Shown in pieces: positions 36,509-46,044 of a DNA stretch of 64,000 nt. Origin of the DNA: Phyllobacterium sophorae. Lineage in GTDB: Bacteria; Pseudomonadota; Alphaproteobacteria; Rhizobiales; Rhizobiaceae. The notes beneath the pieces were generated by a model. That model had not been told where the DNA came from, ran no database searches, and worked only from the letters and a program-made list of their open reading frames with translations. The translations under genes and the position numbers were made by a program. How positions within the stretch are numbered: position 1 is the stretch's first letter; each line of letters opens with the position of its first letter. The DNA lies in the NCBI RefSeq assembly GCF_003010965.1, contig NZ_PGGM01000002.1:62001-126000 (forward strand). The letters run 5' to 3'.

Positions 36509-36761
36509 CACGTCGAAAGCTGTGATCCTGCACGACGCCGCTTTCGACCCGGAAGCACATTTTTTTACACGAAATTTCATTGTTGAATCATTGGGGACTT
36601 GTCAGCGAATCAACTCTCTGATTCTTTAGGGGTAAGCGTTAACTGATTTGAGTCGGCTGGTTTTCACCAGTCTCGGGTGTCTGCGGTCCCTGGCCGCCGG
36701 ATGTGCGCCGACTCATGCCTTTTTTCGCTTCTGATGGGGAAGTGTTCGAGGGGTTGCCTTG
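36509..36761. other. Intergenic gap murB-ddl with an inverted repeat
   Basis: No gene is seen in these 250 bases. A 9-bp inverted repeat, GTCGAAAGC (36512-36520) and GCTTTCGAC (36540-36548), encloses 19 bases and is followed after 11 bases by seven T (36560-36566). It may be a weak terminator or a degenerate intergenic repeat. A new promoter for ddl-ftsQ-ftsA-ftsZ in the rest of the gap is plausible; TAAGCGTTAAC occurs near 36633-36643 but does not meet the CtrA consensus. Confidence 0.4.
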
Positions 36762-37688
36762 ATGGCGAAAAAGCATGTTGCGGTGCTAATGGGTGGCTTT
36801 TCATCGGAGCGTCCGGTGAGTTTGTCCTCCGGCAATTCTTGCGCCGATGCTTTGGAGGCGGAGGGTTACCCGGTCACCCGGGTTGACGTCACCCGCGACA
36901 TTGCCAGTGTGCTTCGTGAGTTGAAGCCCGATGTGGCGTTCAATGCGTTGCATGGTCCGTTCGGCGAGGACGGGACCATCCAGGGCATCCTCGAATATCT
37001 TGAAATTCCCTATACCCATTCCGGCGTTCTCGCCTCCGCTCTGGCCATGAACAAGGAGCAGGCGAAGATCGTTGCCAAGGCGGCCGGCATTCCGGTGGCC
37101 GAGGCGAAAGTCATGAACCGGATGAGCTTTTCTTCGAAGCATCCGATGAAGCCGCCCTATGTCGTCAAGCCGGTGAATGAGGGGTCCAGTTTCGGCGTCG
37201 TGATCGTCAAGGAGGATCAGTCGCATCCGCCGCAGGTCATCACCTCGGGTGATTGGAAATATGGTGATATCGTCATGGTCGAGCGCTACATTCACGGGCG
37301 CGAATTGACCTGCGCAGTGATGGGGGATGTCGCCATCGGCGTGTGCGAAATCATCCCCGTGGGCCATCAGTTCTACGATTATGATTCAAAATATGTTGCA
37401 GGTGGATCAAATCATGTGGTTCCCGCTAAAATTTCACTAAAAATTTACCAAAAAATACAAACACTGTCACTCAAGGCGCATCAGGCAATTGGATGTAAAG
37501 GGATTACCCGGTCGGACTTCCGTTACGATGACCGTTTTTCCGAGGATGGCGAGCTTATCTGGCTGGAAGTTAACACTCAGCCGGGCATGACTCCCACCTC
37601 TCTCGTGCCTGATATCGCCAAAGCTGCGGGGCATACCTTCGGTGAATTGTTGAGTTGGATGGTGGAGGACGCATCGTGTTTGCGTTGA
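36762..37688 (+). CDS. ddl: D-alanine--D-alanine ligase
   Basis: Ddl joins two D-alanines with ATP, providing the dipeptide for MurF. The 308-residue ATP-grasp protein starts [21 protein letters not shown], then shows [15 protein letters not shown], the flexible [17 protein letters not shown]-binding segment, [16 protein letters not shown], and the C-terminal [12 protein letters not shown] metal-binding block. ATG 36762 is used with a GAGG upstream; TTG 36759 is the alternative. Between 37370 and 37480 the base composition dips to AT-rich ([18 protein letters not shown] region), but the frame is intact. It overlaps ftsQ by 13 bases. Confidence 0.96.
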   Translation: MAKKHVAVLMGGFSSERPVSLSSGNSCADALEAEGYPVTRVDVTRDIASVLRELKPDVAFNALHGPFGEDGTIQGILEYLEIPYTHSGVLASALAMNKEQAKIVAKAAGIPVAEAKVMNRMSFSSKHPMKPPYVVKPVNEGSSFGVVIVKEDQSHPPQVITSGDWKYGDIVMVERYIHGRELTCAVMGDVAIGVCEIIPVGHQFYDYDSKYVAGGSNHVVPAKISLKIYQKIQTLSLKAHQAIGCKGITRSDFRYDDRFSEDGELIWLEVNTQPGMTPTSLVPDIAKAAGHTFGELLSWMVEDASCLR

Positions 37689-38617
37689 AGGGCAAAAATG
37701 CGCACCCGCGGGGTGTCAAGCCGGTGTCTTCGGGCAGCGCGGCTGTTTTGGGCCGTTTCCGCATCGTCCTGCCGAAATTCCTGCGTAAACCGGTGCGCGT
37801 GTTTTCGCGTATGGTTGAGGGCGAAGTTTCGATCCCCAACCATGTGGGCACAATCGGTGCCGTTGCCTTTCTGGCTTTAACCGGTGCGTATGGCGCAATT
37901 CTGGGTGGTCACGCGCCGGAAGTGGTTAAGGTCACGACCTCAACTTTCGGTTTCGCCATTGAAGACGTGAAGGTCGTCGGTAACAAGGAAACCTCTGAGA
38001 TCGATGTGCTGGGTGCGCTCGGTCTTGATGGTGAAACCTCTTTGGTTGGTTTGAGTGCTGCCGATGCGCAGAAGGCTGTCGCAGGGCTGCCCTGGGTCGA
38101 AACCGTCGATGTGTTCAAGGTCTATCCGAACACGATCCAGATTTCGATTCATGAGCGGACAGCCGTCGCCGTTTGGCAAAATGGCAGCGAACTTTCGGTA
38201 ATCGACGCAGATGGTCGCGTCATCGTTCCGTTCTCTGGCGGTCGCAGTGCTGCGTTGCCGCTGATCATCGGTGCAGGGGCTGACAAGCAGGCGAAACTGC
38301 TTTTGGCGCAAATGGCAGCCTTTCCGCAAATAGCAGGTGAGGTGAAGGCGTATGCGCGGGTCGGTGACCGGCGCTGGGACCTCCTTCTGAAAAATGGCGT
38401 GACCCTGATGCTGCCGGAATACAGGATCGACGAGGCGCTTGCTGACATTGCCGGCATGGACCGCAAGGCGGGGCTTCTGTCGCGCGATATCGCATCGGTC
38501 GATATGCGTCTGACAGATCGCGTGGTCGTCAAGCTGACACCAGATGCGATGGTACAGCGCGTTGAGTATTTGAAGGCGCGGGACAAGGCGCCAAAGCGTT
38601 CGGAGAAGCGTATATGA
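37676..38617 (+). CDS. ftsQ: Cell division protein FtsQ
   Basis: FtsQ is a bitopic membrane protein that bridges early and late divisome parts. The 313-residue product has a basic cytoplasmic N-terminus of about 60 residues, one TM helix (about 62-79, [18 protein letters not shown]), a POTRA domain (about 95-165, with [25 protein letters not shown] and [19 protein letters not shown]) and the FtsQ beta domain to the end. GTG 37676 is chosen because GGAGG lies 7 bases before it; it overlaps ddl by 13 bases. ftsA follows with an ATGA overlap. Confidence 0.95.
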   Translation: MFALKGKNAHPRGVKPVSSGSAAVLGRFRIVLPKFLRKPVRVFSRMVEGEVSIPNHVGTIGAVAFLALTGAYGAILGGHAPEVVKVTTSTFGFAIEDVKVVGNKETSEIDVLGALGLDGETSLVGLSAADAQKAVAGLPWVETVDVFKVYPNTIQISIHERTAVAVWQNGSELSVIDADGRVIVPFSGGRSAALPLIIGAGADKQAKLLLAQMAAFPQIAGEVKAYARVGDRRWDLLLKNGVTLMLPEYRIDEALADIAGMDRKAGLLSRDIASVDMRLTDRVVVKLTPDAMVQRVEYLKARDKAPKRSEKRI

Positions 38618-39936
38618 GTATTCTGAACGGAAAGGGCACGTCGAATGGAGCGCCATCCGCAAAACGGACGCGCTCCTTGACAGTTCTTGACATTGGTTCG
38701 AGCAAGGTATGCTGCATCATTGCGCGGCTGCGTCCGCGCGAGGAAAGTGCGCACCTGCCGGGCCGCACCCATCGCATCGAGGTGCTTGGTATCGGGCATC
38801 AGAAGTCGCGTGGCATCAAGTCCGGCGTGATCGTCAATCTGGACGCTGCCGAGCAGGCGATCCGCCTGGCAGTCGATGCGGCCGAGCGGATGGCTGGGCT
38901 GACCGTCGACTCGATGATCGTCAATATTTCCGCGGGTCGCCTCAAGAGCGAGAGCTTCTCGGCCAGCATCAATCTTGGCGGGCATGAGGTCGATCAGGCG
39001 GATATTCGCCGTGTGCTTGCAGCCGGAGCCAAGCAGGCACTGGCAACGGAGCGCCATCTCGTTCATTCGCTGCCCATCGCCTATGGTCTCGACGGCGAGC
39101 GCGGCATTCGCGATCCGCTGGGCATGATCGGCGATACGCTCGGCGTTGAAATGCATGTGCTGACAGCCGATGCCGCGCCGCTGCGCAACCTCGAGCTTTG
39201 CGTCAACCGTTGCCACCTGTCGGTCGAAGCGATGATTGCCACACCCTATGCCAGCGGTCTGTCTGCGCTTGTCGACGACGAGGCCGAGATGGGCGCTGCC
39301 TGCATCGACATGGGTGGCGGTACGACGACGATTTCGGTTTTCTCCGAAGGAAAGTTCATTCATGCGGATGCGATCGCCATTGGCGGCAATCACGTGACGA
39401 TGGATGTTGCGCGCGGCCTCTCTGCCCACATGGACGATGCGGAGCGGCTCAAGGTCATGCATGGCTCGGCACTGCCCAGCGCTGCCGATGATCGCGACCT
39501 GATCAGTGTCTCACCTCTTGGCAATGACGGGCGTGATGTCCCCAACCAATATCCGCGTGCCGTCCTGACGCGCATTATTCGTGCTCGCGTCGAGGAGACG
39601 CTGGAACTGGCGCGCGATCGGCTCAATCAGTCCGGCTATGGCCAGATTGTTGGCAAGCGGGTCGTCCTGACAGGCGGAGCCAGTCAGTTGGCAGGGCTGC
39701 CCGAAGTGGCCCGCCGCATCCTGGCGCGCAATGTGCGAATCGGCCGTCCCCTTGGTGTTACGGGGCTTCCCGAAGCAGCCAAGGGACCGGCTTTCTCTGC
39801 AGCGGTTGGTCTTCTGATCTATCCGCAAGTCGCAGGAATTGAGGAGCGTTCTGTAAAGGCCGGTTCATCATCGCTGATGACAGGTACGGGTGGGCGTTTT
39901 CAGCGTATCGGCCAGTGGCTGAGAGAGAGTTTTTGA
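38614..39936 (+). CDS. ftsA: Cell division protein FtsA
   Basis: FtsA is the actin-like ATPase that tethers FtsZ to the membrane and triggers septal synthesis. The 440-residue protein has the phosphate-1 loop LDIGSSKVCCIIA (about 26-38), the SHS2/1C region with VDAAERMAGLTVDSMIVNISAG, the phosphate-2 loop CIDMGGGTTTISVF, the adenosine loop VLTGGASQLAGLPEVA and a C-terminal amphipathic tail GRFQRIGQWLRESF that would insert in the membrane. It overlaps ftsQ by four bases and ends 66 bases before ftsZ. Confidence 0.97.
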   Translation: MSILNGKGTSNGAPSAKRTRSLTVLDIGSSKVCCIIARLRPREESAHLPGRTHRIEVLGIGHQKSRGIKSGVIVNLDAAEQAIRLAVDAAERMAGLTVDSMIVNISAGRLKSESFSASINLGGHEVDQADIRRVLAAGAKQALATERHLVHSLPIAYGLDGERGIRDPLGMIGDTLGVEMHVLTADAAPLRNLELCVNRCHLSVEAMIATPYASGLSALVDDEAEMGAACIDMGGGTTTISVFSEGKFIHADAIAIGGNHVTMDVARGLSAHMDDAERLKVMHGSALPSAADDRDLISVSPLGNDGRDVPNQYPRAVLTRIIRARVEETLELARDRLNQSGYGQIVGKRVVLTGGASQLAGLPEVARRILARNVRIGRPLGVTGLPEAAKGPAFSAAVGLLIYPQVAGIEERSVKAGSSSLMTGTGGRFQRIGQWLRESF

Positions 39937-40002
39937 TCAATCGGGGAAACCCAAAAAAATACCGCAGCGGCGAGGCGGTAAAGACGAAAAGGAACGGAAC
40001 AC

Positions 40003-41697
40003 ATGAGCATCAATCTGCAAAAGCCGGATATTACCGAGCTTAAGCCCCGGATCACCGTTTTCGGTGTTGGCGGTGGCGGTGGCAATGCGGTCAATAACAT
40101 GATCAATGCCGGTTTGCGCGGTGTTGAATTTGTTGTGGCCAATACCGACGCGCAAGCGCTGTCGCAATCCAAGGCTGAACGTCTGATTCAGCTCGGTGCC
40201 GCAGTGACGGAGGGCCTCGGTGCAGGTTCGCAGCCGGAAGTTGGCCGCGCAGCTGCTGAGGAATGCATCGACGAGATCAACGATCACCTGTCGGGCACGC
40301 ACATGTGCTTCGTCACCGCTGGCATGGGCGGCGGCACCGGCACTGGCGCCGCTCCTGTTGTCGCCCGCGCGGCGCGCGAAAAGGGCATCCTCACCGTTGG
40401 CGTCGTGACCAAGCCTTTCCATTTCGAGGGTCAGCGCCGCATGCGCACCGCCGATATGGGAATTACCGATCTGCAGAAGAACGTCGATACTCTTATCGTC
40501 ATTCCGAACCAGAACCTCTTCCGCATTGCCAATGACAAGACGACCTTTGCCGATGCATTCGCAATGGCCGATCAGGTTCTCTACTCGGGTGTTGCCTGCA
40601 TCACCGACTTGATGGTGAAGGAAGGTCTGATCAATCTCGATTTCGCTGACGTTCGTTCGGTCATGCGCGAGATGGGCAAGGCGATGATGGGCACCGGCGA
40701 AGCGTCCGGTGATGGCCGCGCAATGGCTGCCGCCGAGGCCGCGATTGCCAATCCTCTGCTCGATGAAACCTCCATGCGTGGCGCCAAGGGCCTGCTGATC
40801 TCGATCACTGGCGGCCGCGACATGACGCTGTTTGAAGTTGACGAGGCTGCGACGCGTATTCGTGAAGAAGTAGACCAGGATGCCAATATCATCCTCGGCG
40901 CAACCTTCGACGAAAGCCTCGAAGGCATCATCCGCGTTTCCGTCGTTGCAACTGGCATTGACAAGCAGATTGGGGAGTCGGCGCCTGCGCCGATCGAATT
41001 TCGCCAGCCTCTGAAGCCAATTGCCAAACCTGCTCCGCAGGTCGCGGCAAGGGTTGAGACAGTTGCCCGTCCGGTTGTCCAACAGCCGGCCGCTCGCGTG
41101 GCAGATCCGGTAGCGGACGCTATTCGCGCTGCCGAGCAGGACATGCCGCAGCGTGCGCCGCAGCCTGCTGAACAGGAATTCCGTCCACAGAGCCGCATTT
41201 TCCAGGCTCCGGCACCGGAAGTCTTCGACGCGCCCGTTGCCGCCGCTCCGCAACAGCCTGTTCAGCCAGCACCTCAGCCGCAAATGCAGGCAGCACCTGC
41301 ACCGCAGCCGGCTGCCCCGCGCATGCCGAACGTGGCTGATTTCCCACCGGTCGTGCAGGCGGAGCTCAATGCCCGCGACATGGGAACGCGTGACAACGGT
41401 CGTGATCAGGCTGCCTATGAAAGCCACGAGGATCGTGGCCCTATGGGACTGCTGAAGCGTCTCACCGCTGGCCTGACCCGCCGCGAAGATGAGACGGCCC
41501 GGCTGGAACCGGCGCAGCCGCGGGAACCCGCCATGCGTCCGGCCGAACCGCGCCGCCCGCTTTCACAGGATGCGTCAATCTATGCGCCGCGTCGCGGACA
41601 GCTTGACGAACAGGGCCGGGTCCAGCCGCAGACACGCCAGCCTTCCGAGGATGATCAGCTCGAAATCCCGGCGTTCCTTCGCCGGCAGGCAAACTGA
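40003..41697 (+). CDS. ftsZ: Cell division GTPase FtsZ
   Basis: FtsZ forms the Z-ring. The 564-residue protein has the tubulin-like GTPase core (about 13-320): [18 protein letters not shown], the signature [13 protein letters not shown] (107-119), the T7 synergy region [11 protein letters not shown] with the catalytic Asp. The intrinsically disordered linker (about 325-545) is rich in Pro, Gln, Ala and Arg and is long, as in rhizobial FtsZ1. The C-terminal binding peptide region [12 protein letters not shown] (553-564) should contact FtsA. A terminator follows 28 bases after the stop, so lpxC is probably transcribed separately. Confidence 0.98.
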   Translation: MSINLQKPDITELKPRITVFGVGGGGGNAVNNMINAGLRGVEFVVANTDAQALSQSKAERLIQLGAAVTEGLGAGSQPEVGRAAAEECIDEINDHLSGTHMCFVTAGMGGGTGTGAAPVVARAAREKGILTVGVVTKPFHFEGQRRMRTADMGITDLQKNVDTLIVIPNQNLFRIANDKTTFADAFAMADQVLYSGVACITDLMVKEGLINLDFADVRSVMREMGKAMMGTGEASGDGRAMAAAEAAIANPLLDETSMRGAKGLLISITGGRDMTLFEVDEAATRIREEVDQDANIILGATFDESLEGIIRVSVVATGIDKQIGESAPAPIEFRQPLKPIAKPAPQVAARVETVARPVVQQPAARVADPVADAIRAAEQDMPQRAPQPAEQEFRPQSRIFQAPAPEVFDAPVAAAPQQPVQPAPQPQMQAAPAPQPAAPRMPNVADFPPVVQAELNARDMGTRDNGRDQAAYESHEDRGPMGLLKRLTAGLTRREDETARLEPAQPREPAMRPAEPRRPLSQDASIYAPRRGQLDEQGRVQPQTRQPSEDDQLEIPAFLRRQAN

Positions 41698-41724
41698 TCC
41701 GGTCACGGAATATTAACGAACATG

Positions 41725-41759
41725 AATTCCGCCATTGTATCAGTGGCGGAATTTTTCTT
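41725..41759 (+). terminator. Terminator after ftsZ
   Basis: A perfect 10-bp stem, AATTCCGCCA (41725-41734) and TGGCGGAATT (41744-41753), with a nine-base loop, running into TTTCTTT. Confidence 0.85.
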
Positions 41760-41804
41760 TCAAACTATTGAAATGACATGGGAACGACTTAGCTGGTGGT
41801 ATAG

Positions 41805-41832
41805 CGCTTTCGTTACAAACGTCTCGAAAGCG
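41805..41832. repeat. Inverted repeat before lpxC
   Basis: CGCTTTCG (41805-41812) and CGAAAGCG (41825-41832) enclose 12 bases. It is the only structure noticed in the ftsZ-lpxC gap apart from the terminator. Role unknown; the arms share the CTTTCG core with the repeat in the murB-ddl gap. Confidence 0.4.
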
Positions 41833-41976
41833 TGATTTTGCATCATGCAGTGCCAACTGTATCTTGCGCTGCAACATGAGCGCGATGTTGATTCTGACGC
41901 ATACGTCGTTGCGAGGTTAAGTATCAGATGCCGGATAAAGCTATCTGGCTCGCGGTTCACGGGCACGAGGTTTCAA

Positions 41977-42918
41977 TTGCACGATTTCCAGACAACGATT
42001 GCAGAGCGTATCTCGCTTTCCGGCGCAGGCGTGCACAGTGGTGCGCCAGTGACGATATCGTTTGTGCCCGCCGACCCGGATACCGGTATTGTTTTCCACA
42101 GGCTCGATGGATCTGGCGATAGCCACGAAATTCGAGCGCTCGTGTCCGAAGTCGGTACGACAGATCTGTCAACGACGCTTGCCAGCCGGGCGGGGATTAG
42201 CATCAGCACTGTCGAGCATGTCATGGCGGCGATTGCCGGTGCTGGTATCGACAACATGATTATCGAGATCGATGGTCCGGAAGTGCCTATCCTTGACGGG
42301 ACATCATCCGCGTTTTTGGACGCCTTCGAACAAGCCTGTTTTGTGCACCAGGCGGCGAAGCGCCGGTTTATCCGAGTGCTCAAGACGTCGCGTATCGAGG
42401 CGGGAGCTTCATGGGCGGAATTTTGTCCCTATGAAGGCACGCGCTATGAGGTAGAGATTGATTTCGAGACGCCGGTCATTGGCCGGCAGAAATTCGCCAG
42501 CGATATGAACGCGGCAATCTTCCGTAAGGAAATTTCGCGGGCGCGTACCTTCGGCTTCATGCGCGACGTGGAAAAACTCTGGGCCGCCGGCTTGGCGCTT
42601 GGCTCATCGCTCGACAATTCCCTGGTCATCGGCGACGACAATTCCGTCATCAATCCTGGCGGCCTGCGCTACGAGGATGAGTTCGTGCGCCACAAGACTC
42701 TTGATGCCATTGGCGACCTGGCGCTAGCCGGAGCTCCATTCATTGGCTGTTTCCGCTCCTATCGTGGCGGCCACCGTCTCAACGCTGCCGCCCTGCGTGC
42801 ACTTCTTTCAGATCATACCGCATTCGAGATTGTGGAAATGGCGGGCAAACGCGGACAGTCGCGAGGCGCGTCGCTCGTTGCTGTAAACGCTCCTGTCTTT
42901 GCGCCTTGGGCCATCTGA
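41977..42918 (+). CDS. lpxC: UDP-3-O-acyl-N-acetylglucosamine deacetylase LpxC
   Basis: LpxC is the zinc deacetylase of the first committed step of lipid A synthesis. The 313-residue product starts LHDFQTTIAERISLSGAGVHSG and has STVEHVMAAIAGAGIDN (zinc His region), GPEVPILDGTSSAF, the RTFGF segment, RYEDEFVRHKTLDAIGDLALAG (zinc His and Asp) and GGHRLN (general-acid His). TTG 41977 is taken as start: GAGG lies 6 bases upstream, it gives the normal length, and the longer frame from 41845 adds 44 non-family residues. GTG or ATG starts are absent nearby. Confidence 0.94.
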   Translation: MHDFQTTIAERISLSGAGVHSGAPVTISFVPADPDTGIVFHRLDGSGDSHEIRALVSEVGTTDLSTTLASRAGISISTVEHVMAAIAGAGIDNMIIEIDGPEVPILDGTSSAFLDAFEQACFVHQAAKRRFIRVLKTSRIEAGASWAEFCPYEGTRYEVEIDFETPVIGRQKFASDMNAAIFRKEISRARTFGFMRDVEKLWAAGLALGSSLDNSLVIGDDNSVINPGGLRYEDEFVRHKTLDAIGDLALAGAPFIGCFRSYRGGHRLNAAALRALLSDHTAFEIVEMAGKRGQSRGASLVAVNAPVFAPWAI

Positions 42919-42924
42919 CAACGG

Positions 42925-43815
42925 TCAGAAGCCTGGTATCTCCTTGTGCACCGCCTGCAGCATGATTGCTGCCAGGCGCGCCGTCGCGGGTTCGGATTGC
43001 GCTTCCGCGCGATGAAGGACCAATCCGAGAGACGGCAGGGCGGGTAATCCACCATCCGCTGGAACCAGAGGTTGTACGCTAGCAGGAAGTCCAATCGGGG
43101 TACGGATCGTGACTCCCAGCCCTGCTGCGGTTGCCGCCCACAAGCCCGCCAGACTTGGGCTGGTAAATGCCAGCCGCCATGGAATTCCCGCGCGGTCGAG
43201 CGCGTTCGTTGCCGCGGTTCGCAAGAGGCACGGCGCTTCCAATGCGGCCAGCGGCAGCGATTCGTCTGCCGACGCCATCCAATCCTTTGGCTCCCTGGCC
43301 GGGCCAACCCAGCACATCGGTACATCCATGACGCGTTGGCAGTGGGGGGTAACCGCTCCAGCGCTCCAGGCGAGAGCCAGATCGAGACGCCCGGATGTAA
43401 CGCGATCGATCAGTTCCGCATTGCGAGCCACGCGCGCCTCAATCCTCACCTTTGGATGAGCACGCGCAAATTGCCCAAGCACTTCCGGAAGAATGGTCTC
43501 GCCAAAATCCTCCTGCAGGCCGAGCCTTACCCAGCCCTCAAGCCCGGTTCCGTGGATCGCCGTGGCAGCTTCATCGTTGAGATCGAGTAGACGGCGTGCG
43601 TAGGCAAGCATGGTTTCCCCTGCATCGGTGAGTGCCAAGCCGCGTCCTGCTTTTATAAAAATCGGAGTTTCCGCCTGCTGTTCCAGTTTCTTTAATTGTG
43701 CGCTTACCGCCGAGGTGGAGCGCCCTAGCCTGTCAGCTGCCTTGGCAAAGCTGCCAAGCTCCATGCCGGTGGCAAAGGTTCTCAACACATCGAGATCGAA
43801 AGTGATCCGTCGCAT
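42925..43815 (-). CDS. LysR-family transcriptional regulator
   Basis: A 296-residue LysR-type regulator. The N-terminal winged helix (about 4-62) reads DLDVLRTFATGMELGSFAKAADRLGRSTSAVSAQLKKLEQQAETPIF, followed by a linker helix and a periplasmic-binding-protein-like effector domain (about 88-290). It is divergent from the tautomerase and DUF4865 genes and separated by a region with paired CAGGAT/ATCCTG elements, so it probably controls them. The inducer is unknown. ATG 43815 (MRRITFD) is the family start. Its 3' end lies 6 bases after the convergent lpxC stop. Confidence 0.9.
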   Translation of the reverse strand: MRRITFDLDVLRTFATGMELGSFAKAADRLGRSTSAVSAQLKKLEQQAETPIFIKAGRGLALTDAGETMLAYARRLLDLNDEAATAIHGTGLEGWVRLGLQEDFGETILPEVLGQFARAHPKVRIEARVARNAELIDRVTSGRLDLALAWSAGAVTPHCQRVMDVPMCWVGPAREPKDWMASADESLPLAALEAPCLLRTAATNALDRAGIPWRLAFTSPSLAGLWAATAAGLGVTIRTPIGLPASVQPLVPADGGLPALPSLGLVLHRAEAQSEPATARLAAIMLQAVHKEIPGF

Positions 43816-43822
43816 TTTAATT

Positions 43823-43870
43823 ATCCTGTTTTTCAGGATCATAAGTCCTGTATTTTCTGATTTTCAGGAT
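43823..43870. promoter_or_regulatory. LysR operator candidates between lysR and the tautomerase gene
   Basis: ATCCTG-TTTTT-CAGGAT (43823-43839) is a perfect 6-bp inverted repeat, and a second pair TCCTG (43846-43850) and CAGGA (43865-43869) follows. TTTTCAGGAT occurs twice, 31 bases apart. Two related sites in a divergent promoter are what LysR recognition and activation sites look like. Confidence 0.5.
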
Positions 43871-43944
43871 GAATATGCCCGTCTATGAATCCAGCGTCAA
43901 GTTTATCGAGTTGCTACTCAGGCTGTATAGAAAGGATCAATTCC

Positions 43945-44334
43945 ATGCCTTTTACCCGAATCTCGCTTCTTGAGGGTAAATCACCCGAATACCTGAAAGC
44001 GCTCTCAGACAGCCTTCATCAGGCGATGGTGGAGACTTTCAACGTACCCGCGGATGACCGTTTCCAGGCCATCCATCAGCATCGCCCCGGAGAACTGATC
44101 TTCGATCGCAATTACTTCGGCGGACCGCGCTCGGATGAATTTGTTGTTTTCTCCATTACCACGGGCAAACCGCGCGACACGGCGACAAAAAAGGCGTTCT
44201 ACAAGCGGCTGGTCGCGTTGCTGGAAGATGCGCCCGGTATCAGGCCGGAGGATGTCATGATCATTATCAGCACATCGAGCCGGGATGAGTGGTCCTTCAG
44301 TAATGGCGAAGCACAGATGCTGGACGCCGTATGA
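43945..44334 (+). CDS. Tautomerase-family (4-oxalocrotonate tautomerase-like) protein
   Basis: A 129-residue tautomerase-superfamily protein. After removal of Met, Pro1 (MPFTRISLLEG) would be the catalytic base, as in 4-OT and MIF enzymes. The length is about two 4-OT units. Other recognisable parts are HQAMVETFNVPADDRFQ, the HRPGELIFD loop and the GIRPEDVMIII strand. The substrate is unknown. ATG 43945 is required to place Pro next to Met; the upstream extension to 43885 is rejected. It forms a short operon with the DUF4865 gene, under the divergent LysR regulator. Confidence 0.87.
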   Translation: MPFTRISLLEGKSPEYLKALSDSLHQAMVETFNVPADDRFQAIHQHRPGELIFDRNYFGGPRSDEFVVFSITTGKPRDTATKKAFYKRLVALLEDAPGIRPEDVMIIISTSSRDEWSFSNGEAQMLDAV

Positions 44335-44362
44335 CCTGATTGCATGGAAAGGAATCGTGGCC

Positions 44363-44932
44363 ATGATTGCCATGCAGTACAGTTTTTCTTTGCCGGCCGA
44401 CTACGACATGTCGGTCATCGACCGGCGTATCGCGGAAAAAGGGCATCTGCTCGACAATTTTCCCAACCTGAAATTGAAGGCCTATCTGACGGCGCGACGG
44501 GACGATGAAACCCGAAGCCAGGAGAATCTCTATGCGCCGTTTTACCTCTGGAACCACGAGGAGGGTCTGAATGATTTTCTTTGCGGGGAAGGTTTTGTCG
44601 GGCTCACGCGGTCGTTCGGCTGGCCGCAGGTCAAGACCTGGTTCGTCTGGCAGGCGCACATGTCACCGGCGATCCGCGAGGCAACGTTTGCTACGCGCGA
44701 AATCCTGGTAACGCCAGGTCATGTTTCGCTCGCTGAATTGCGCAAGCGTGAAAGCGAGGAAGCCTTCCATGACGTCGAGAAAGGTGGTGCACTTGCCGCT
44801 ATTTCTGCATTCGAACCCACAAACTGGACGCGGATTCGCATTCAACTATGGGGCGAGCCACAGTATATAGTTCCGCAAGATGGCACCCAGGCCTATAAAA
44901 TCGGGCATCTTTCGCTGCCAAAATCGGATTAA
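44363..44932 (+). CDS. DUF4865 family protein
   Basis: A 189-residue protein of the DUF4865 family, recognised by MQYSFSLPADYDM at the start, the segment KLKAYLTARR, LYAPFYLWNHEEGLNDFLCGEGFVGLTRSFGWP, and the C-terminal WTRIRIQLWG strand. The fold resembles the ferredoxin-like dimeric alpha/beta barrel type (my inference). It is often found beside a LysR regulator and a tautomerase, as here, but the reaction is not known. ATG 44363 was used; ATG 44372 would give MQYSF as the start. It ends about 200 bases before bamD. Confidence 0.8.
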   Translation: MIAMQYSFSLPADYDMSVIDRRIAEKGHLLDNFPNLKLKAYLTARRDDETRSQENLYAPFYLWNHEEGLNDFLCGEGFVGLTRSFGWPQVKTWFVWQAHMSPAIREATFATREILVTPGHVSLAELRKRESEEAFHDVEKGGALAAISAFEPTNWTRIRIQLWGEPQYIVPQDGTQAYKIGHLSLPKSD

Positions 44933-45057
44933 CGGGGGTCTTTGCCACTCATTTTCCGGTCCGCCACAAAATTGGACGATTACATGGCAATAAGATTGCT
45001 GATTCTCGTCGCTTGTGGTTTATGAACGCCCAACCGACGGTAAGATTGACTATGCCT

Positions 45058-45103
45058 AGAGCATGAGCCGCAAACGTGATATCGGGTTTGCGATCAATGC
45101 TCT
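45058..45103. repeat. 46-bp palindromic intergenic element before bamD
   Basis: Nested inverted arms: AGAGCA (45058-45063) with TGCTCT (45098-45103), and CGCAAAC (45069-45075) with GTTTGCG (45086-45092). The AGAGCATGA start and mirrored end resemble the short palindromic repeats scattered through rhizobial and Brucella intergenic DNA. It may also fold in the bamD leader RNA. Confidence 0.5.
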
Positions 45104-45131
45104 TAAATTATTATGTGGGGCCGGAGACAGC

Positions 45132-46019
45132 ATGGCGAATTGCAGAATGTCGATGAAAACAGGGTTTGGCAACAAGGCCCGGATGGCCCTTCTGCTCGTT
45201 CCAATTGCCAGCGCTATAGCCATTTCCGGTTGCGCCTCGAAAGACGACGATCTGGATCTGAATGCCTATGTCGACACGATCGAACCTGCTGACGTTCTCT
45301 ACAACCAGGCGCTTGCCAACCTGAATTCCGGTCGCCTCGACGAGGCTGCCAAGAAGTTCGACGCTGTTGACCGGCAGCATCCCTATTCGGAATTTGCCCG
45401 CAAGTCACTGGTGATGGGCGCATTTGCCAACTATCGTGCCGGCAAGTATGACGATGCGCTTGCCATGACCAAGCGTTACGTTGCCCTCTATCCGACGCAG
45501 CCAGAAGCTGCCTACGCTTATTACATCACTGGCCTTTGCTACTACCGCCAGATTCCGGATGTCACGCGTGAACAGAGCATGACACGACGCTCTATTGCCG
45601 CCTTCAGTGAAGTGGTCGAACGCTATCCTGATTCCGAATATGTTGAAGATTCCAAGGCGAAGATCCGTTTCGGCCGCGACCAGCTCGCCGGCAAGGAAAT
45701 GCAGGTCGGCCGTTACTATCTTGAGCGCAAGGACTATGTCGCAGCGATCAAACGCTTCCGCGGCGTTGTCGAACAGTATTCGAACACGCGTCATGTCGAA
45801 GAGGCCTTGGCCCGGCTCACGGAAGCCTATTACGCCATGGGCATCACCAATGAGGCACAGGCTGCGGCGGCAGTTCTTGGTCAGAACTATCCGGACAGCG
45901 AATGGTACAAGGATAGCTACAAACTTCTGCAGAGCGGTGGCCTGGAGCCGCGTGAAAGCACGGGTTCATGGCTGTCCAAGGCCGCATCGGCTATCACTGG
46001 TGGCAAAGACGGCGTCTAG
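45132..46019 (+). CDS. bamD: Outer membrane assembly lipoprotein BamD (ComL)
   Basis: BamD is an essential lipoprotein of the BAM complex that folds outer-membrane proteins. The 295-residue product has a lipoprotein signal ending at Cys34 (AISGC) and five tetratricopeptide-like repeats (about 58-270): [67 protein letters not shown], with the [16 protein letters not shown] segment in the fourth. ATG 45132 has GGAG 5 bases upstream; ATG 45147 is an alternative. It is followed closely by recN, with a 25-base gap. Confidence 0.95.
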   Translation: MANCRMSMKTGFGNKARMALLLVPIASAIAISGCASKDDDLDLNAYVDTIEPADVLYNQALANLNSGRLDEAAKKFDAVDRQHPYSEFARKSLVMGAFANYRAGKYDDALAMTKRYVALYPTQPEAAYAYYITGLCYYRQIPDVTREQSMTRRSIAAFSEVVERYPDSEYVEDSKAKIRFGRDQLAGKEMQVGRYYLERKDYVAAIKRFRGVVEQYSNTRHVEEALARLTEAYYAMGITNEAQAAAAVLGQNYPDSEWYKDSYKLLQSGGLEPRESTGSWLSKAASAITGGKDGV

Positions 46020-46044
46020 TTTAAACACCCTAACCTGAGCGATC

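Noticed and set aside
36601-36661. CtrA site before ddl
   Set aside because: GTTAAC is present, but no TTAA-N7-TTAA arrangement is found.
38149-39462. 437-residue frame on - opposite ftsQ/ftsA
   Set aside because: A shadow frame. The + strand encodes full FtsQ and FtsA with all motifs; the - product has no domain-like features.
39937-41427. 496-residue frame on - opposite ftsZ
   Set aside because: An Arg/His-rich shadow of ftsZ, a usual effect of high-GC codon use.
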